Origin: Flavobacteriales bacterium
Lineage (GTDB): Bacteria; Bacteroidota; Bacteroidia; Flavobacteriales_F; PHOS-HE28
Length of the DNA stretch: 64,000 nucleotides
Assembly: GCA_019638115.1 (NCBI GenBank)
Contig: JAHBUK010000001.1
Span: 948,238 to 1,012,237, forward strand
Direction of reading: 5' to 3'
Shown: positions 17,056 through 26,300 of the stretch, piece by piece
Position numbering within the stretch: position 1 is the first letter of the stretch
How the letters are laid out: every line of letters starts with the position of its first letter
Notes under the pieces: model-generated
Told to the model about the DNA's origin: nothing
Seen by the model: only the letters and a program-made list of their open reading frames with translations
Database searches by the model: none
Translations under genes and position numbers: made by a program

Positions 17056-17574
17056 ATGAGCGACGATAACCCCATCATCAACAAAGTCGCCTCCTCCGGC
17101 ATCATCACCCTCGACCTGGAGGAGCTTTACCCGGCCGGCGAGCGCGTCGTCTTTGACCTGAAGCCGCTGCTGTGGCAGGAGATCGCGCTGAAGGAGGACG
17201 ACCTGCGGGCCTTCTGCAAGGAGCACGATTGGGCCAAGTACCAAGGAAAGCTCGTTAGCGTGCAGTGCAGTGCCGATGCGATCGTGCCCACCTGGGCCTA
17301 CATGCTGGTGGCCACGCACCTGCAACCATACGCGGCATTCGTGACGCAAGGTGATGCGGAACACCTTGAACGCGCAGTGTTCACGCGTTTCGTTCAGCAG
17401 TTGGATATCGAGCCCTACCGCGATGCCCGTGTGGTGGTGAAGGGCTGCAGCAAGCTGCTCGTTCCGCTGAACGCTTATGTGGAGCTGAGCGCGAAGCTGC
17501 TGATGGTGGTGAGGTCGCTCATGTTCGGTGAGCCGTGCAGTACGGTGCCGTTGTATAAAAAGCCGAAAGCGTAG
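17056..17574 (+). CDS. DUF2480 family protein
   Basis: This 172-residue cytoplasmic protein matches the Bacteroidota-restricted DUF2480 family as I remember it, with SGIITLDLEELYPAGERVVF and VVKGCSKLLVPLNAYVELSA. The family usually sits at the end of suf clusters, as here. Its biochemical role is not known to me; conserved cysteines (VQCSADAIVPTWAYML, VVKGCSK) would suit a role in Fe-S or sulfur handling, which is inference. The last 15 codons (GEPCSTVPLYKKPKA) are repeated in diverged form at 17692-17739 beyond a block of palindromic repeats. Confidence 0.88.
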   Translation: MSDDNPIINKVASSGIITLDLEELYPAGERVVFDLKPLLWQEIALKEDDLRAFCKEHDWAKYQGKLVSVQCSADAIVPTWAYMLVATHLQPYAAFVTQGDAEHLERAVFTRFVQQLDIEPYRDARVVVKGCSKLLVPLNAYVELSAKLLMVVRSLMFGEPCSTVPLYKKPKA

Positions 17575-17691
17575 TGCGACTCCGGTCCGATACGTATCGG
17601 ACCAAGCCCGGAGTGACAACGACAAGCAACTTGTGCGACTCCGGGTCAAGCCCGGAGTGACAAGACACGGTAGACCCGGAGTGGCAACGAC
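17575..17691. repeat. CCGGGTCAAGCCCGGAGTGACAA-type repeats
   Basis: Three imperfect units are present. Two begin GTGCGACTCCGG, carry AAGCCCGGAGTGACAA, and are about 58 bp apart. The third is partial, GACCCGGAGTGGCAA. The first unit contains an inner palindrome GGTCCGATACGTATCGGACC. This type of GC-rich dyad is widespread in intergenic DNA of several phyla. Confidence 0.85.
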
Positions 17692-17739
17692 GGTGAGCCG
17701 TGCAATACAGTGCCCTTGTACAAGCGTCCCAACGGGTAG
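17692..17739 (+). pseudogene. Remnant copy of the DUF2480 gene 3' end
   Basis: Read from 17692, the frame gives GEPCNTVPLYKRPNG and a TAG stop, against GEPCSTVPLYKKPKA at the end of the DUF2480 gene. Most of the base differences up to the last Lys are at third codon positions, so the copy once evolved as coding sequence. No other part of the gene is found here. Confidence 0.7.
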
Positions 17740-17755
17740 CGTTACCTTCGGGGTG

Positions 17756-19861
17756 ATGCGTATCCCTTTGCTGTCCGCCTTCCTGCTGTGCCTTTCCACC
17801 GTGTTCGTGCAGGGCCAACGTCCCGTGCAGGAAAGTCGGCATGGCTGGTACCTCTCGCCCCACGGCTCCATTCGCATCCTCCTGCTTTTCGCGGAGATCG
17901 AATACGATGTGAACCCCGGCAAGGACCCCCAGCCGCATGGCGCCGAACACTGGCCCAAAGGCCAACTGCCGAAGTGGAAGGACGAGCTTTTCGACCCGCA
18001 TCCGCTGCCGCTTCCGAAGGCGCAGGTCTCGCGCTACTACCACGACATCTCGTTGGGGCAGTACCAAGTTCTGGGTGACCACATCCCGCAGCTCATCATC
18101 CTGAAGGAAAGCGAGTACCCCGGTGTGAGCAACGGGCATGGCATCAACCGGCTGGTGGTTACCGAGGCCAACAAGCTGGGCGAATTACGCACGCAGCATG
18201 GCCTGTCGGTGGCCGACTTCGACAGCTGGAAACGCGGTGGCAAACCTGGCTTGCCCAAGGAAGCCGGACCGGACTCCCCGCACAGTTACGACCATGTGAT
18301 GGTGATCCTGCGCAACAGCAGTTTCACACACGGGCAGGGCAGCGTGGACCCCGGCAGCCCGGGCAAGCTCTATGGCTACGAGAGCGACAGCCAAAGCCGC
18401 TTCGGTGGCATGAACGCACTGCCTTTCGAGATCCTGCAACACGAGTTCAACCACCTCTTTTTGGGCGGCAACAACTTCCACAGCGGCGGGGGCAATGCGG
18501 CCATGTTCCAAAGCTATTTCATGTCCTTGCAGGGTGGCTGGAGCATGATGGGGGCCGCCAATAGCAGCCTGCTCAGTTGCAGCGCCTGGGACCGAGATCG
18601 TTTGGGATGGATGCCAGAAGGTGCCACACAACGCATCCGCACACGGAGCATCGCTGGCAAAGAGGTGAGCGCGGATCTGGACCCCATGGCCGGGGATACC
18701 GGCTTGTTCGTACTGCGCGATTTCGTGACCACCGGAGACGCTTTGAGGATCCGCATACCCTTCATTCCGGATGACCGCTACCAACAGTGGCTTTGGGTGG
18801 AGAACCGGCAGGGGTACAAGCGCAATGGCAGCCCGACCGACCGCTTTCATTGGGAAGCATCGAGCACCTGCATAGACCCGGTGGACCCCGGTCTCTTCAT
18901 GATGATGCAAGTGGACCGCGAGGATCGGACCGGTACGCACATCTACGGTGGGCATGCGGACTACCTGCGCCCCATACCGGCCAATGGACGCTATGACCTG
19001 GAGCTGCGTAAGGACACCCTCTTCAACAGTTGCCCCTTCGGCGGCACATCGCAGGTGTTCGCACGCGATGAACGCCTCTCCAACCCCCTTACCGGCAACC
19101 ACGAACAGGAACTGCCCGTGTACGATCGCGATGGGGACGGAACCGTGAAACGCACGGAGGCGTTCATGACCGGTGCTCGGCGGGAGCGGGGTCGCATCAC
19201 TGCGCAGTCCGTTTTCTTCGGCAGGCCCGAGCATGCGTTCCGGATGGATGGCAATCGCAAGATCGGCTTGGGCACCAACCCTTCCACCACCAACATGCTC
19301 ACCTTGGTGAGCACGAACGGAACAAGCCTGTACCACGGTGGCCCTCCCGATGTGCGCACCATCTACCTCAACAGCATCAGCTTGGAAATGATGGACATGG
19401 CCGCGAACGGTGACATCACCATACGCGTAAGGGCGAACGACACCCGGATCGCAGAAGATCTCCGCTGGTGCGCGGACAGCATTGTGCTACCGGCCCTGGC
19501 AGGACCACAGCAGGCCTCACTGCTGCTTTCAGCCGGGCGCACACTGCATCTGGACCGATCGCGCACACCCACGCGCATGGACCGACCCGAGCAAGCACAG
19601 GGACATACATGGTTCGCCGATCCAACGAGCCTCACTGTGCAGAGCGGCGCCAAGGTTGTGCTGGAACCGCGCAGCACGTTGCGTCTTTCCAATGGCAGTG
19701 CGGTGCATCTTACAGCAGGTGCCGCGCTGCATGCTCAGCGCAAAGCACGCATCGTGGCGGAGAAAGGCTCGCGGTTGTACGTACACCCCGAAGCGCAGCT
19801 GCAAGGTGATGCGGGCATGTTGCGCAAGCTGCGCAAGAAGGGCGTGATCGTTACGCTGTAG
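17756..19861 (+). CDS. Secreted M6-like metalloprotease
   Basis: The protein has 701 residues with a signal peptide (MRIPLLSAFLLCLSTVFVQG). The zinc site is HEFNH at residues 229-233 within FEILQHEFNHLFLGGNNF. Downstream GGWSMMGAANSSLL and AWDRDRLGWM resemble the 'W.lMs.G ... D+..LGW' pattern of M6 (immune inhibitor A-like) peptidases. The C-terminal third (about 530-701) is beta-rich, with a parallel-helix-like run (KVVLEPRSTLRLSNGSAVHL). I see no T9SS sorting motif at the C-terminus. TACCTTCG at 17743-17750 is a near-consensus -7 box. The stop overlaps the 3' end of the convergent membrane protein gene by 11 bp. Confidence 0.8.
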   Translation: MRIPLLSAFLLCLSTVFVQGQRPVQESRHGWYLSPHGSIRILLLFAEIEYDVNPGKDPQPHGAEHWPKGQLPKWKDELFDPHPLPLPKAQVSRYYHDISLGQYQVLGDHIPQLIILKESEYPGVSNGHGINRLVVTEANKLGELRTQHGLSVADFDSWKRGGKPGLPKEAGPDSPHSYDHVMVILRNSSFTHGQGSVDPGSPGKLYGYESDSQSRFGGMNALPFEILQHEFNHLFLGGNNFHSGGGNAAMFQSYFMSLQGGWSMMGAANSSLLSCSAWDRDRLGWMPEGATQRIRTRSIAGKEVSADLDPMAGDTGLFVLRDFVTTGDALRIRIPFIPDDRYQQWLWVENRQGYKRNGSPTDRFHWEASSTCIDPVDPGLFMMMQVDREDRTGTHIYGGHADYLRPIPANGRYDLELRKDTLFNSCPFGGTSQVFARDERLSNPLTGNHEQELPVYDRDGDGTVKRTEAFMTGARRERGRITAQSVFFGRPEHAFRMDGNRKIGLGTNPSTTNMLTLVSTNGTSLYHGGPPDVRTIYLNSISLEMMDMAANGDITIRVRANDTRIAEDLRWCADSIVLPALAGPQQASLLLSAGRTLHLDRSRTPTRMDRPEQAQGHTWFADPTSLTVQSGAKVVLEPRSTLRLSNGSAVHLTAGAALHAQRKARIVAEKGSRLYVHPEAQLQGDAGMLRKLRKKGVIVTL

Positions 19862-21245
19862 CGGCCAGGCTCGCCTCCGGCTTGAAAGCACGCCACACCG
19901 ATCGGACCATCAACATGGCCGCAAAGGGCAACAGCCAGGAGTTCCGGGCCAGGTAGCGAGCATCCACCACGCTCAATGAAGCACATACCCATGCCGCCAA
20001 CAAGGTGGTGATGAATGCGAAAAGCAGGAAGCGCTGCGGGTCGGAAAGCCGATCGGTGCGCTTGTATCCGCGAAAACCGACCAGCAGCATGATGAGCGAA
20101 AACACCAGACCCGTGCGGTATAGTCGGTCCGGCCAGCGCATGTCCAACTCTCCCCAGCCACCGTTCTGCAGCGCACCGAGGTAGCGTGGCAGCTCATGCG
20201 GTACATGCGCAGCTATCATGGCCCGTGGTGGGCTCGTTTCCGTGCGGTACCACGTGGAGCGCATGTTGCGGCAAATGTCCCAAAGCACAAGTTGCTCCCC
20301 GGTGGAATGGAGGCTTCCGCGCACGTGCCAGATCAAGTACTTGAATTGGCTGAAAGAGCCCTTCACGATCGTGCCGTATTCCGCTTGGGTGGCATCCCAA
20401 CCACCTTGCAGGGAAAGGGGGCTGTCATCGTGCCAAAGGAAATGTTCGCTCCGTTCGGGCAGCTTGTCGCGGTATGCGCAGATGCCGTAGTCGGTGGTCG
20501 GGCAATGCTCGTCCAAGTATGCTTTCAGCATGCCGGTGTCCAGCATCCTGCCCATGAGGAACACATGGCTGTTGCGGGTCACTTGCGCGGTGCCACCCAG
20601 GGTGAAGTTGGCCACCATGGCGCCCCCCCAAGCGAACAGCAGGACTGCGGCATACCACGCCAAGCGCCCGGCAGCGCCTTGCTCCACGCGCAGCAGCAAG
20701 AGCGCCAACGCACCTGCCAGGGTGAGAATGGGCAGGTTGCTGGAGTGGAACCAACAGGCGGCAATGATCACCACCAAGTCGACCAAACGCCACGTGTTGG
20801 AGGTGCGGGGATGGAGCAGCGTGAAGATCGCAAGTGCCCCAATGCCGGTGAAGATGTCCGGAATGAGCCGTGCGGCATACCAGGAGATCCCCGAGAACAG
20901 TGTAAGTCCGACGCAGACCATTAGGAAGGTGCGAAGCGCGGCAGTGGGCGCCACAACGATGCGCACCACACGCAACACGTAGAAGGCGCACAAAAACGAT
21001 TGCACCACCGCAACACCCCAAAGCGACAGGCCGCCCAAGCTGGCAGCGCGCACGAAGGGTCCATACCAATAAGGCCGATCGAAGGGCACGTAGCCCGTGA
21101 ATGCGCTCAGGATGTAGGTGCCCGTATCGCTGTAAACGAAGGGGTACCCGTTGATGAGCGCCGGAAGCAGCAGGATGACCGTTCCAAGAGCAAGCGCGAG
21201 GGTCCCACGCAAACCAGCGGACAACAAGGCCAGGCGGTCCATCAT
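19851..21245 (-). CDS. Polytopic membrane protein of unknown function
   Basis: This 464-residue integral membrane protein has roughly ten hydrophobic segments, such as LALGTVILLLPALI, AVVQSFLCAFYVLRVV and FSLIMLLVGFRGY. An extramembrane loop rich in charged residues lies at about 240-350 (HCPTTDYGICAYRDKLPERS). The overall pattern recalls GT-C-like membrane glycosyltransferases (early YPFVYSDTGTYILSAF with Asp), but no diagnostic motif is clear. The start could be the first or second of two adjacent ATGs (21245 or 21242). It begins 18 bp after purF on the same strand, so it is probably co-transcribed; its 3' end overlaps the protease gene. Confidence 0.75.
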   Translation of the reverse strand: MMDRLALLSAGLRGTLALALGTVILLLPALINGYPFVYSDTGTYILSAFTGYVPFDRPYWYGPFVRAASLGGLSLWGVAVVQSFLCAFYVLRVVRIVVAPTAALRTFLMVCVGLTLFSGISWYAARLIPDIFTGIGALAIFTLLHPRTSNTWRLVDLVVIIAACWFHSSNLPILTLAGALALLLLRVEQGAAGRLAWYAAVLLFAWGGAMVANFTLGGTAQVTRNSHVFLMGRMLDTGMLKAYLDEHCPTTDYGICAYRDKLPERSEHFLWHDDSPLSLQGGWDATQAEYGTIVKGSFSQFKYLIWHVRGSLHSTGEQLVLWDICRNMRSTWYRTETSPPRAMIAAHVPHELPRYLGALQNGGWGELDMRWPDRLYRTGLVFSLIMLLVGFRGYKRTDRLSDPQRFLLFAFITTLLAAWVCASLSVVDARYLARNSWLLPFAAMLMVRSVWRAFKPEASLAATA

Positions 21246-21263
21246 AGCCTGATCACGATCGGC

Positions 21264-23165
21264 TTAGTAAGCCCGCACGTTGCGCCCCTCCATGTAGTTG
21301 ATGAAGGCGCGGTTCACCACCCGGTTGCCGCCCGGCGTGGGATAGTTGCCGGTGAAGTACCAATCGCCTTGGTGGTCCGGGCAGGCGGCGTGCAGGCCGC
21401 TGATGCTCTGGTACACCAGTTTCACCTCCGCATGTATGCCTTCCGGGGTGAGCAGGGCCGCGATCTTGTCACTGATCTGTTCGGCCGTGAAGGGGGCATA
21501 GATGGCCTGCACCACGTTCTCCTGCTCCACCAGTGGACGATCCACCATGGCCAGTGCACGGTCGTACACATCGTCTATGATGTTCTCCTGCTTGGTCTCC
21601 TTCAGCAGGGCGATGGCAGCGCGGAAAGCCACCAGATCGCCCATCTTGGCCATGTCGATGCCGTAGCAATCGGGGTAGCGGATCTGCGGTGCGCTGCTCA
21701 CCACCACGATGCGTTTGGGCTCCAGGCGGTCCAGCATGCGCAGGATGCTCTGCTTGAGCGTGGTGCCGCGCACGATGCTGTCGTCGATCACCACCAGGTT
21801 ATCCTGGCCCGGACGCACGGTGCCGTAGGTGATGTCGTACACGTGCGCCACCATGTCGTCGCGGTCCTCATCGTTGGTGATGAAGGTGCGCAGCTTGGCA
21901 TCCTTGATGGCGACCTTTTCCAGGCGGGGCCGGAGGGCGAGGATCTTGCGCAGTTCGGTGGCATCGGGCTGTGGGCCGAGTTCCAGGATGCGGCGTTCCT
22001 TCACGCGGTCCAGCTCGTCCTCCATCTCCTTCAGCATGCCGTAGCAGGCCACCTCGGCAGTGTTGGGGATGAAGCTGAAGACCGTGTTCTCCAGATCGTG
22101 CTCCACCGCATCCAGGATGGCCGGGCATACCGATCGGCCTAGCGCCAGGCGTTCCTGGTAAACATCACGATCGCTGCCGCGGCTGAAGTAGATGCGCTCG
22201 AAGCTGCAGGCCTTCTTCTCCAGCGGTTCGCGGATCAGCTCCTCGCTGTAGTTGCCATCCTTGCGGATGATGAGCGCGTGGCCGGGGCTGAGCTCACGCA
22301 CCTGCTCGGTCTTCACGTGGAAGGCGGTCTGGATGGCGGGGCGCTCACTGGCCACCACCACCACCTCATCATCGGCGTACCAGTAGCAGGGGCGTATGCC
22401 GGCCGGATCGCGCAGCACGAATGCATCGCCATGGCCAATGAGGCCGGCCAGTGCGTAGCCACCATCGAAATCGATCGCGCTGTTCACCAGGATCTGCTTC
22501 ACGTCCATCTTCTCGGCGACCACCTGGGTGATCTGGCGCTCGTTGTAGCCGAGCTGGCGGTGGATCTGCGCCAGGCGCTCGTTCTCCTCATCCAGGAAGT
22601 GGCCGATCTTCTCCAGCACCGTCATGGTATCGCTCAGCTCCTTGGGGTGCTGGCCGATGGAAACGAGCAGCTCGAACAGCTCGTCCACATTGGTCATGTT
22701 GAAGTTGCCTGCCACCACCAGGTTGCGCGTCATCCAGTTGTTGAGGCGGCGGCGCGGGTGGCAGTTCTCCAAGCCCTGATTACCGTGGGTGGCATAGCGC
22801 AGGTGCCCCAGGAGCACCTCGCCCATGAAGGGCATCACCTGTTTCAGGCGTTGCGCATCGCCAACGGCTGCGGGGTCTGCGGCCAGGGCCTGTGCATAGC
22901 CTTGGTCCACCTTGCCGAAGATCTTGGGGATGGCCTGCTTGTCCGTACTGCGCTCGCGATCAATGTAATTGAGGCCCGGTGTGGGATCGATCTTGATGGA
23001 TGCGATACCGGCGCCGTCCTGCCCGCGGTTGTGCTGCTTCTCCATCAGCAGGTACAGCTTCTTCAGGCCGTAGAGCGGCGAGCCGTAGCGGTGCTGGTAG
23101 TACTCCAAGGGCTTGCGCAGGCGGATCAGCGCTATGCCACATTCATGCTTGATCGCATCGCTCAT
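21264..23165 (-). CDS. purF: Amidophosphoribosyltransferase-like protein (PurF family)
   Basis: This 633-residue enzyme of the first step of purine synthesis (PRPP + glutamine to phosphoribosylamine) has an N-terminal class II glutamine amidotransferase domain. Its nucleophile is probably C9 (MSDAIKHECGIAL), which would have to be exposed by removal of an 8-residue leader. HNRGQDGAGIASIK and LRYATHGNQGLENCHP are typical. The phosphoribosyltransferase domain carries the PRPP loop NLVVIDDSIVRGTT. It is longer than E. coli PurF (505 residues), as in the long Bacteroidota form. A perfect -7 box lies 46 bp upstream. The membrane protein gene follows. Confidence 0.9.
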   Translation of the reverse strand: MSDAIKHECGIALIRLRKPLEYYQHRYGSPLYGLKKLYLLMEKQHNRGQDGAGIASIKIDPTPGLNYIDRERSTDKQAIPKIFGKVDQGYAQALAADPAAVGDAQRLKQVMPFMGEVLLGHLRYATHGNQGLENCHPRRRLNNWMTRNLVVAGNFNMTNVDELFELLVSIGQHPKELSDTMTVLEKIGHFLDEENERLAQIHRQLGYNERQITQVVAEKMDVKQILVNSAIDFDGGYALAGLIGHGDAFVLRDPAGIRPCYWYADDEVVVVASERPAIQTAFHVKTEQVRELSPGHALIIRKDGNYSEELIREPLEKKACSFERIYFSRGSDRDVYQERLALGRSVCPAILDAVEHDLENTVFSFIPNTAEVACYGMLKEMEDELDRVKERRILELGPQPDATELRKILALRPRLEKVAIKDAKLRTFITNDEDRDDMVAHVYDITYGTVRPGQDNLVVIDDSIVRGTTLKQSILRMLDRLEPKRIVVVSSAPQIRYPDCYGIDMAKMGDLVAFRAAIALLKETKQENIIDDVYDRALAMVDRPLVEQENVVQAIYAPFTAEQISDKIAALLTPEGIHAEVKLVYQSISGLHAACPDHQGDWYFTGNYPTPGGNRVVNRAFINYMEGRNVRAY

Positions 23166-23210
23166 GAAAAGCTGACGCTGCGGTGTGTGTTGGGGCGGGC
23201 AGCGGCCCGG

Positions 23211-23218
23211 CAAAGGTA
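23211..23218 (-). promoter_or_regulatory. -7 promoter box for purF
   Basis: On the minus strand TACCTTTG matches TAnnTTTG exactly, 46 bp before the purF start. No clear -33 TTG is seen at the right distance. Confidence 0.55.
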
Positions 23219-23335
23219 CGTGCCCCGCACTTAGGCCCCTTGTCCGCACATCCGGCGGATGGCAAGCAACTTCCTGGCCCCCGCGCCTGTCTTGGGTGTT
23301 GTAACTTGGTCTCTCCCTTCCAGCCACCGGTAGCC

Positions 23336-26300
23336 GTGCTTCGCCAATTGCTCCTCCTGTTGTTGCTTGCTCCCACCTTGGTGGTGGGCCAGTTGGCACA
23401 ACAAGCCCTGCCGCTCAGCGCTCTGGAAGCCTTGCCCGCACTGGACACGGGGAGCCCGGTGGCCACCTTCACGGAGAACAAGGGGCAGTGGCCCGATCAG
23501 GTGCTGTACCGTGCCCGCATACCCGGCGGGTGCCTCTATGTGGAGCGGGGGGCGCTCACCTTCTCTTTCGCCACCATGGGCTATGGCCATCACCACCACA
23601 GCGGCAATGGCAGCACAGCACTTGATGAGCCCTCCAAAGGCCACGCTTACCGCGTGGAATTCGTGGGAGGCCAGGCGAGCGCTTCGGAAGGGGGCATGCG
23701 CCAAGGCCATTACGAGAACTACTTCCTGGGCAACGACCCCGAGCGCTGGGGCAGCAATTGCGCCGTGTATGGCCAGGTGGTGCTGAAGGACATCTGGCCC
23801 GGGATCGATCTGGTGATGCACGGCCGCAACGGCTTGAAATACGACCTGGTGGTGGCCCCCGGTGCGGACCCTGCACAGATCCGCTTGCGCTACAGCGGGC
23901 AGGATGCCTTGATGAAGGTGGGCCGGCAATTGCTCCTTACCCACAGCCTGGGCCAGGTCGCTGAATCGGAGCCGGTCGCTTTCTTGAAGGACAAGGCCGA
24001 GTACTGCATGGGCGGCGTTCTTCAGCCGGGTAGCAACCACGAGACGGTGGCTTGCGAGTACATCCTGCGCGGCAACGAACTCAGCTTTGCCGTGGAAGGT
24101 TCCCCAGAGCGCACCTTGGTGATCGACCCGGTCCTCACCTTTTCAAGCTACAGCGGAAGCACCTCGGACAACTTCGGTTTCACCGCCACCTACGATGAGC
24201 TTGGGCACCTCTACGGAGGAGGCATCGTATTCACCGCCGGTTACCCCAGCACACCCGGTGTGTTCGACCCTTCCTACAACGGCGGTGTGGACGTGGGCAT
24301 CACCAAATGGTCGCCGAACGGTGCCACATTGGTGTGGAGCACCTACCTGGGCGGATCCGGCAACGAGACGCCGCACAGCTTGGTGACCAACTCGAACAAC
24401 GAGTTGTACGTGATGGGCAGCACCGGATCCTCGGCGTTCCCGGTCACTACCGGCGCTTTTCGTACGGTATTCCAAGGAGGTCCGGGGGTCACCTTCAGCG
24501 TGGGTTATGGGGTGAACTTCCCCACCGGCGTGGACCTCTTCGTAACGCACTTGAACCAGGCCGGCAATGCCTTGATCGGCTCCACCTACATGGGCGGCAC
24601 CGGAACCGATGGCGTGAACACCAGTGCCGTGGCCTACAACTATGGCGACGCTTTCCGGGGCGAGATCGCTCTGGACCCCGATGAGAACCCGGTGGTGGTG
24701 AGCTGCACCTCCAGCCTGAACATCCCCACCACACCGGGGGCTCCGCAGACCACCTTCGGCGGCGGTGGCTGGGATGCCTTCGTATTCCGCATGGACCCAA
24801 CGTTGAACAACCTGCTCTGGGGCACCTATTACGGTGGCTCAGGGGCCGAAGTAGGCAACGGGGTGCAGTTCGACAGCCAGGGCCGCGTGTTCATTACGGG
24901 TGGCACCAACAGCAGCAACCTGCCCATGGCCGGCATTCCGCTGAACGGGACCAACGCCGGCGGTGTGGAAGGCTACGTGGCCCGCTATTCCGCCGATGGC
25001 AGCAACTTGCTCTCTTCCACCTACCTCGGCACCAGCAGCTACGACCAGTGCTTCTTCGTACAGATCGACACGCAGGACGATGTTTATGTGGTGGGCCAAA
25101 CGCGCGGCAACTACCCGGTATCACCGTTGGTGTATAACAACCCGGGCAGTTCCCAATTCATACACAAGCTGACCAATGAACTTTCGGTGAGCATCTGGTC
25201 CACCCGCATCGGCAACGGCTCGAGCACGCAAGACCTTTCCCCCTCCGCATTCCTGGTGAGCGATTGCGGACAGATCTACTTCAGCGGCTGGGGTGGCACC
25301 ACCAACAACCTGGCGAGCCCTTCCAACAGTACCACCAACGGTTCGCCCATTACGCCGGATGCTTTCCAGAGCACCACCAACGGCAGCGATTTCTACCTGA
25401 TGGTGCTTGAACCCGATGCAGCCAGTTTGAGCTACGGCACCTTCTTCGGCGGCAGCGGAACATCGGACCATGTGGATGGTGGCACCTCGCGGTTCGACAA
25501 GAACGGCAAGGTGTACCAAGCCGTTTGTGCCGGATGTGGAGGCTCCAACTCCTTCCCCACCACCCCAGGGGCCTGGAGCACCACCAACAACAGCAGCAAC
25601 TGCAACCTCGGGGTCTTCAAGTTCGACCTCAACATACCCATCGCCAGCATCGACATTGCCGGACCGAGCACCATCTGCTTTCCCGATGTGGTGCAGTTCG
25701 TGAACAACAGTTCGGGCGGCAACACCTACCTGTGGAACTTCGGCGATGGCTTCACCAGCACCGATTTCGCACCGGCACATACCTACACCCAGGGCGGCAT
25801 CTTCACGGTAAGCATGGTCATGACCGACGTGTATGGCTGTTCGCAGGCGGATACCGCCTCCATCGTGATCACCAGCGTGGCCACGCCGCAAGCAAGCGTG
25901 GAGCCCATCCAGCCCATCTGCCCCGGTGCGAACGTGCAACTTGTGGCTTCCGAGGGCACCACCTACGAATGGTACCCGGCCGTGGGCCTCAGCAGCACCA
26001 CCGTGCAGGATCCCATCGCCACGCCTCCTGGCCCCATGACCTACTTCGTGGTGGTGACCACCGACTGTGGCTCGGACACCGCTTCCGTGGATGTGACCTT
26101 CGCCGACCCCCAAGGTGCCACGCTACCGGATACCACGGTGTGCCTGGGCAGCAGTGTGCTGCTTGGAGCAACCGGCGGAGTGAGCTACCTGTGGTCACCA
26201 GCGGCCACGCTCAACGACCCCACCAGCGCCACCCCCTTGGCCAGCCCAACGGATACCACCACCTATTCCGTGCTGATCACCACGGTGGAAGGCTGCGAGA

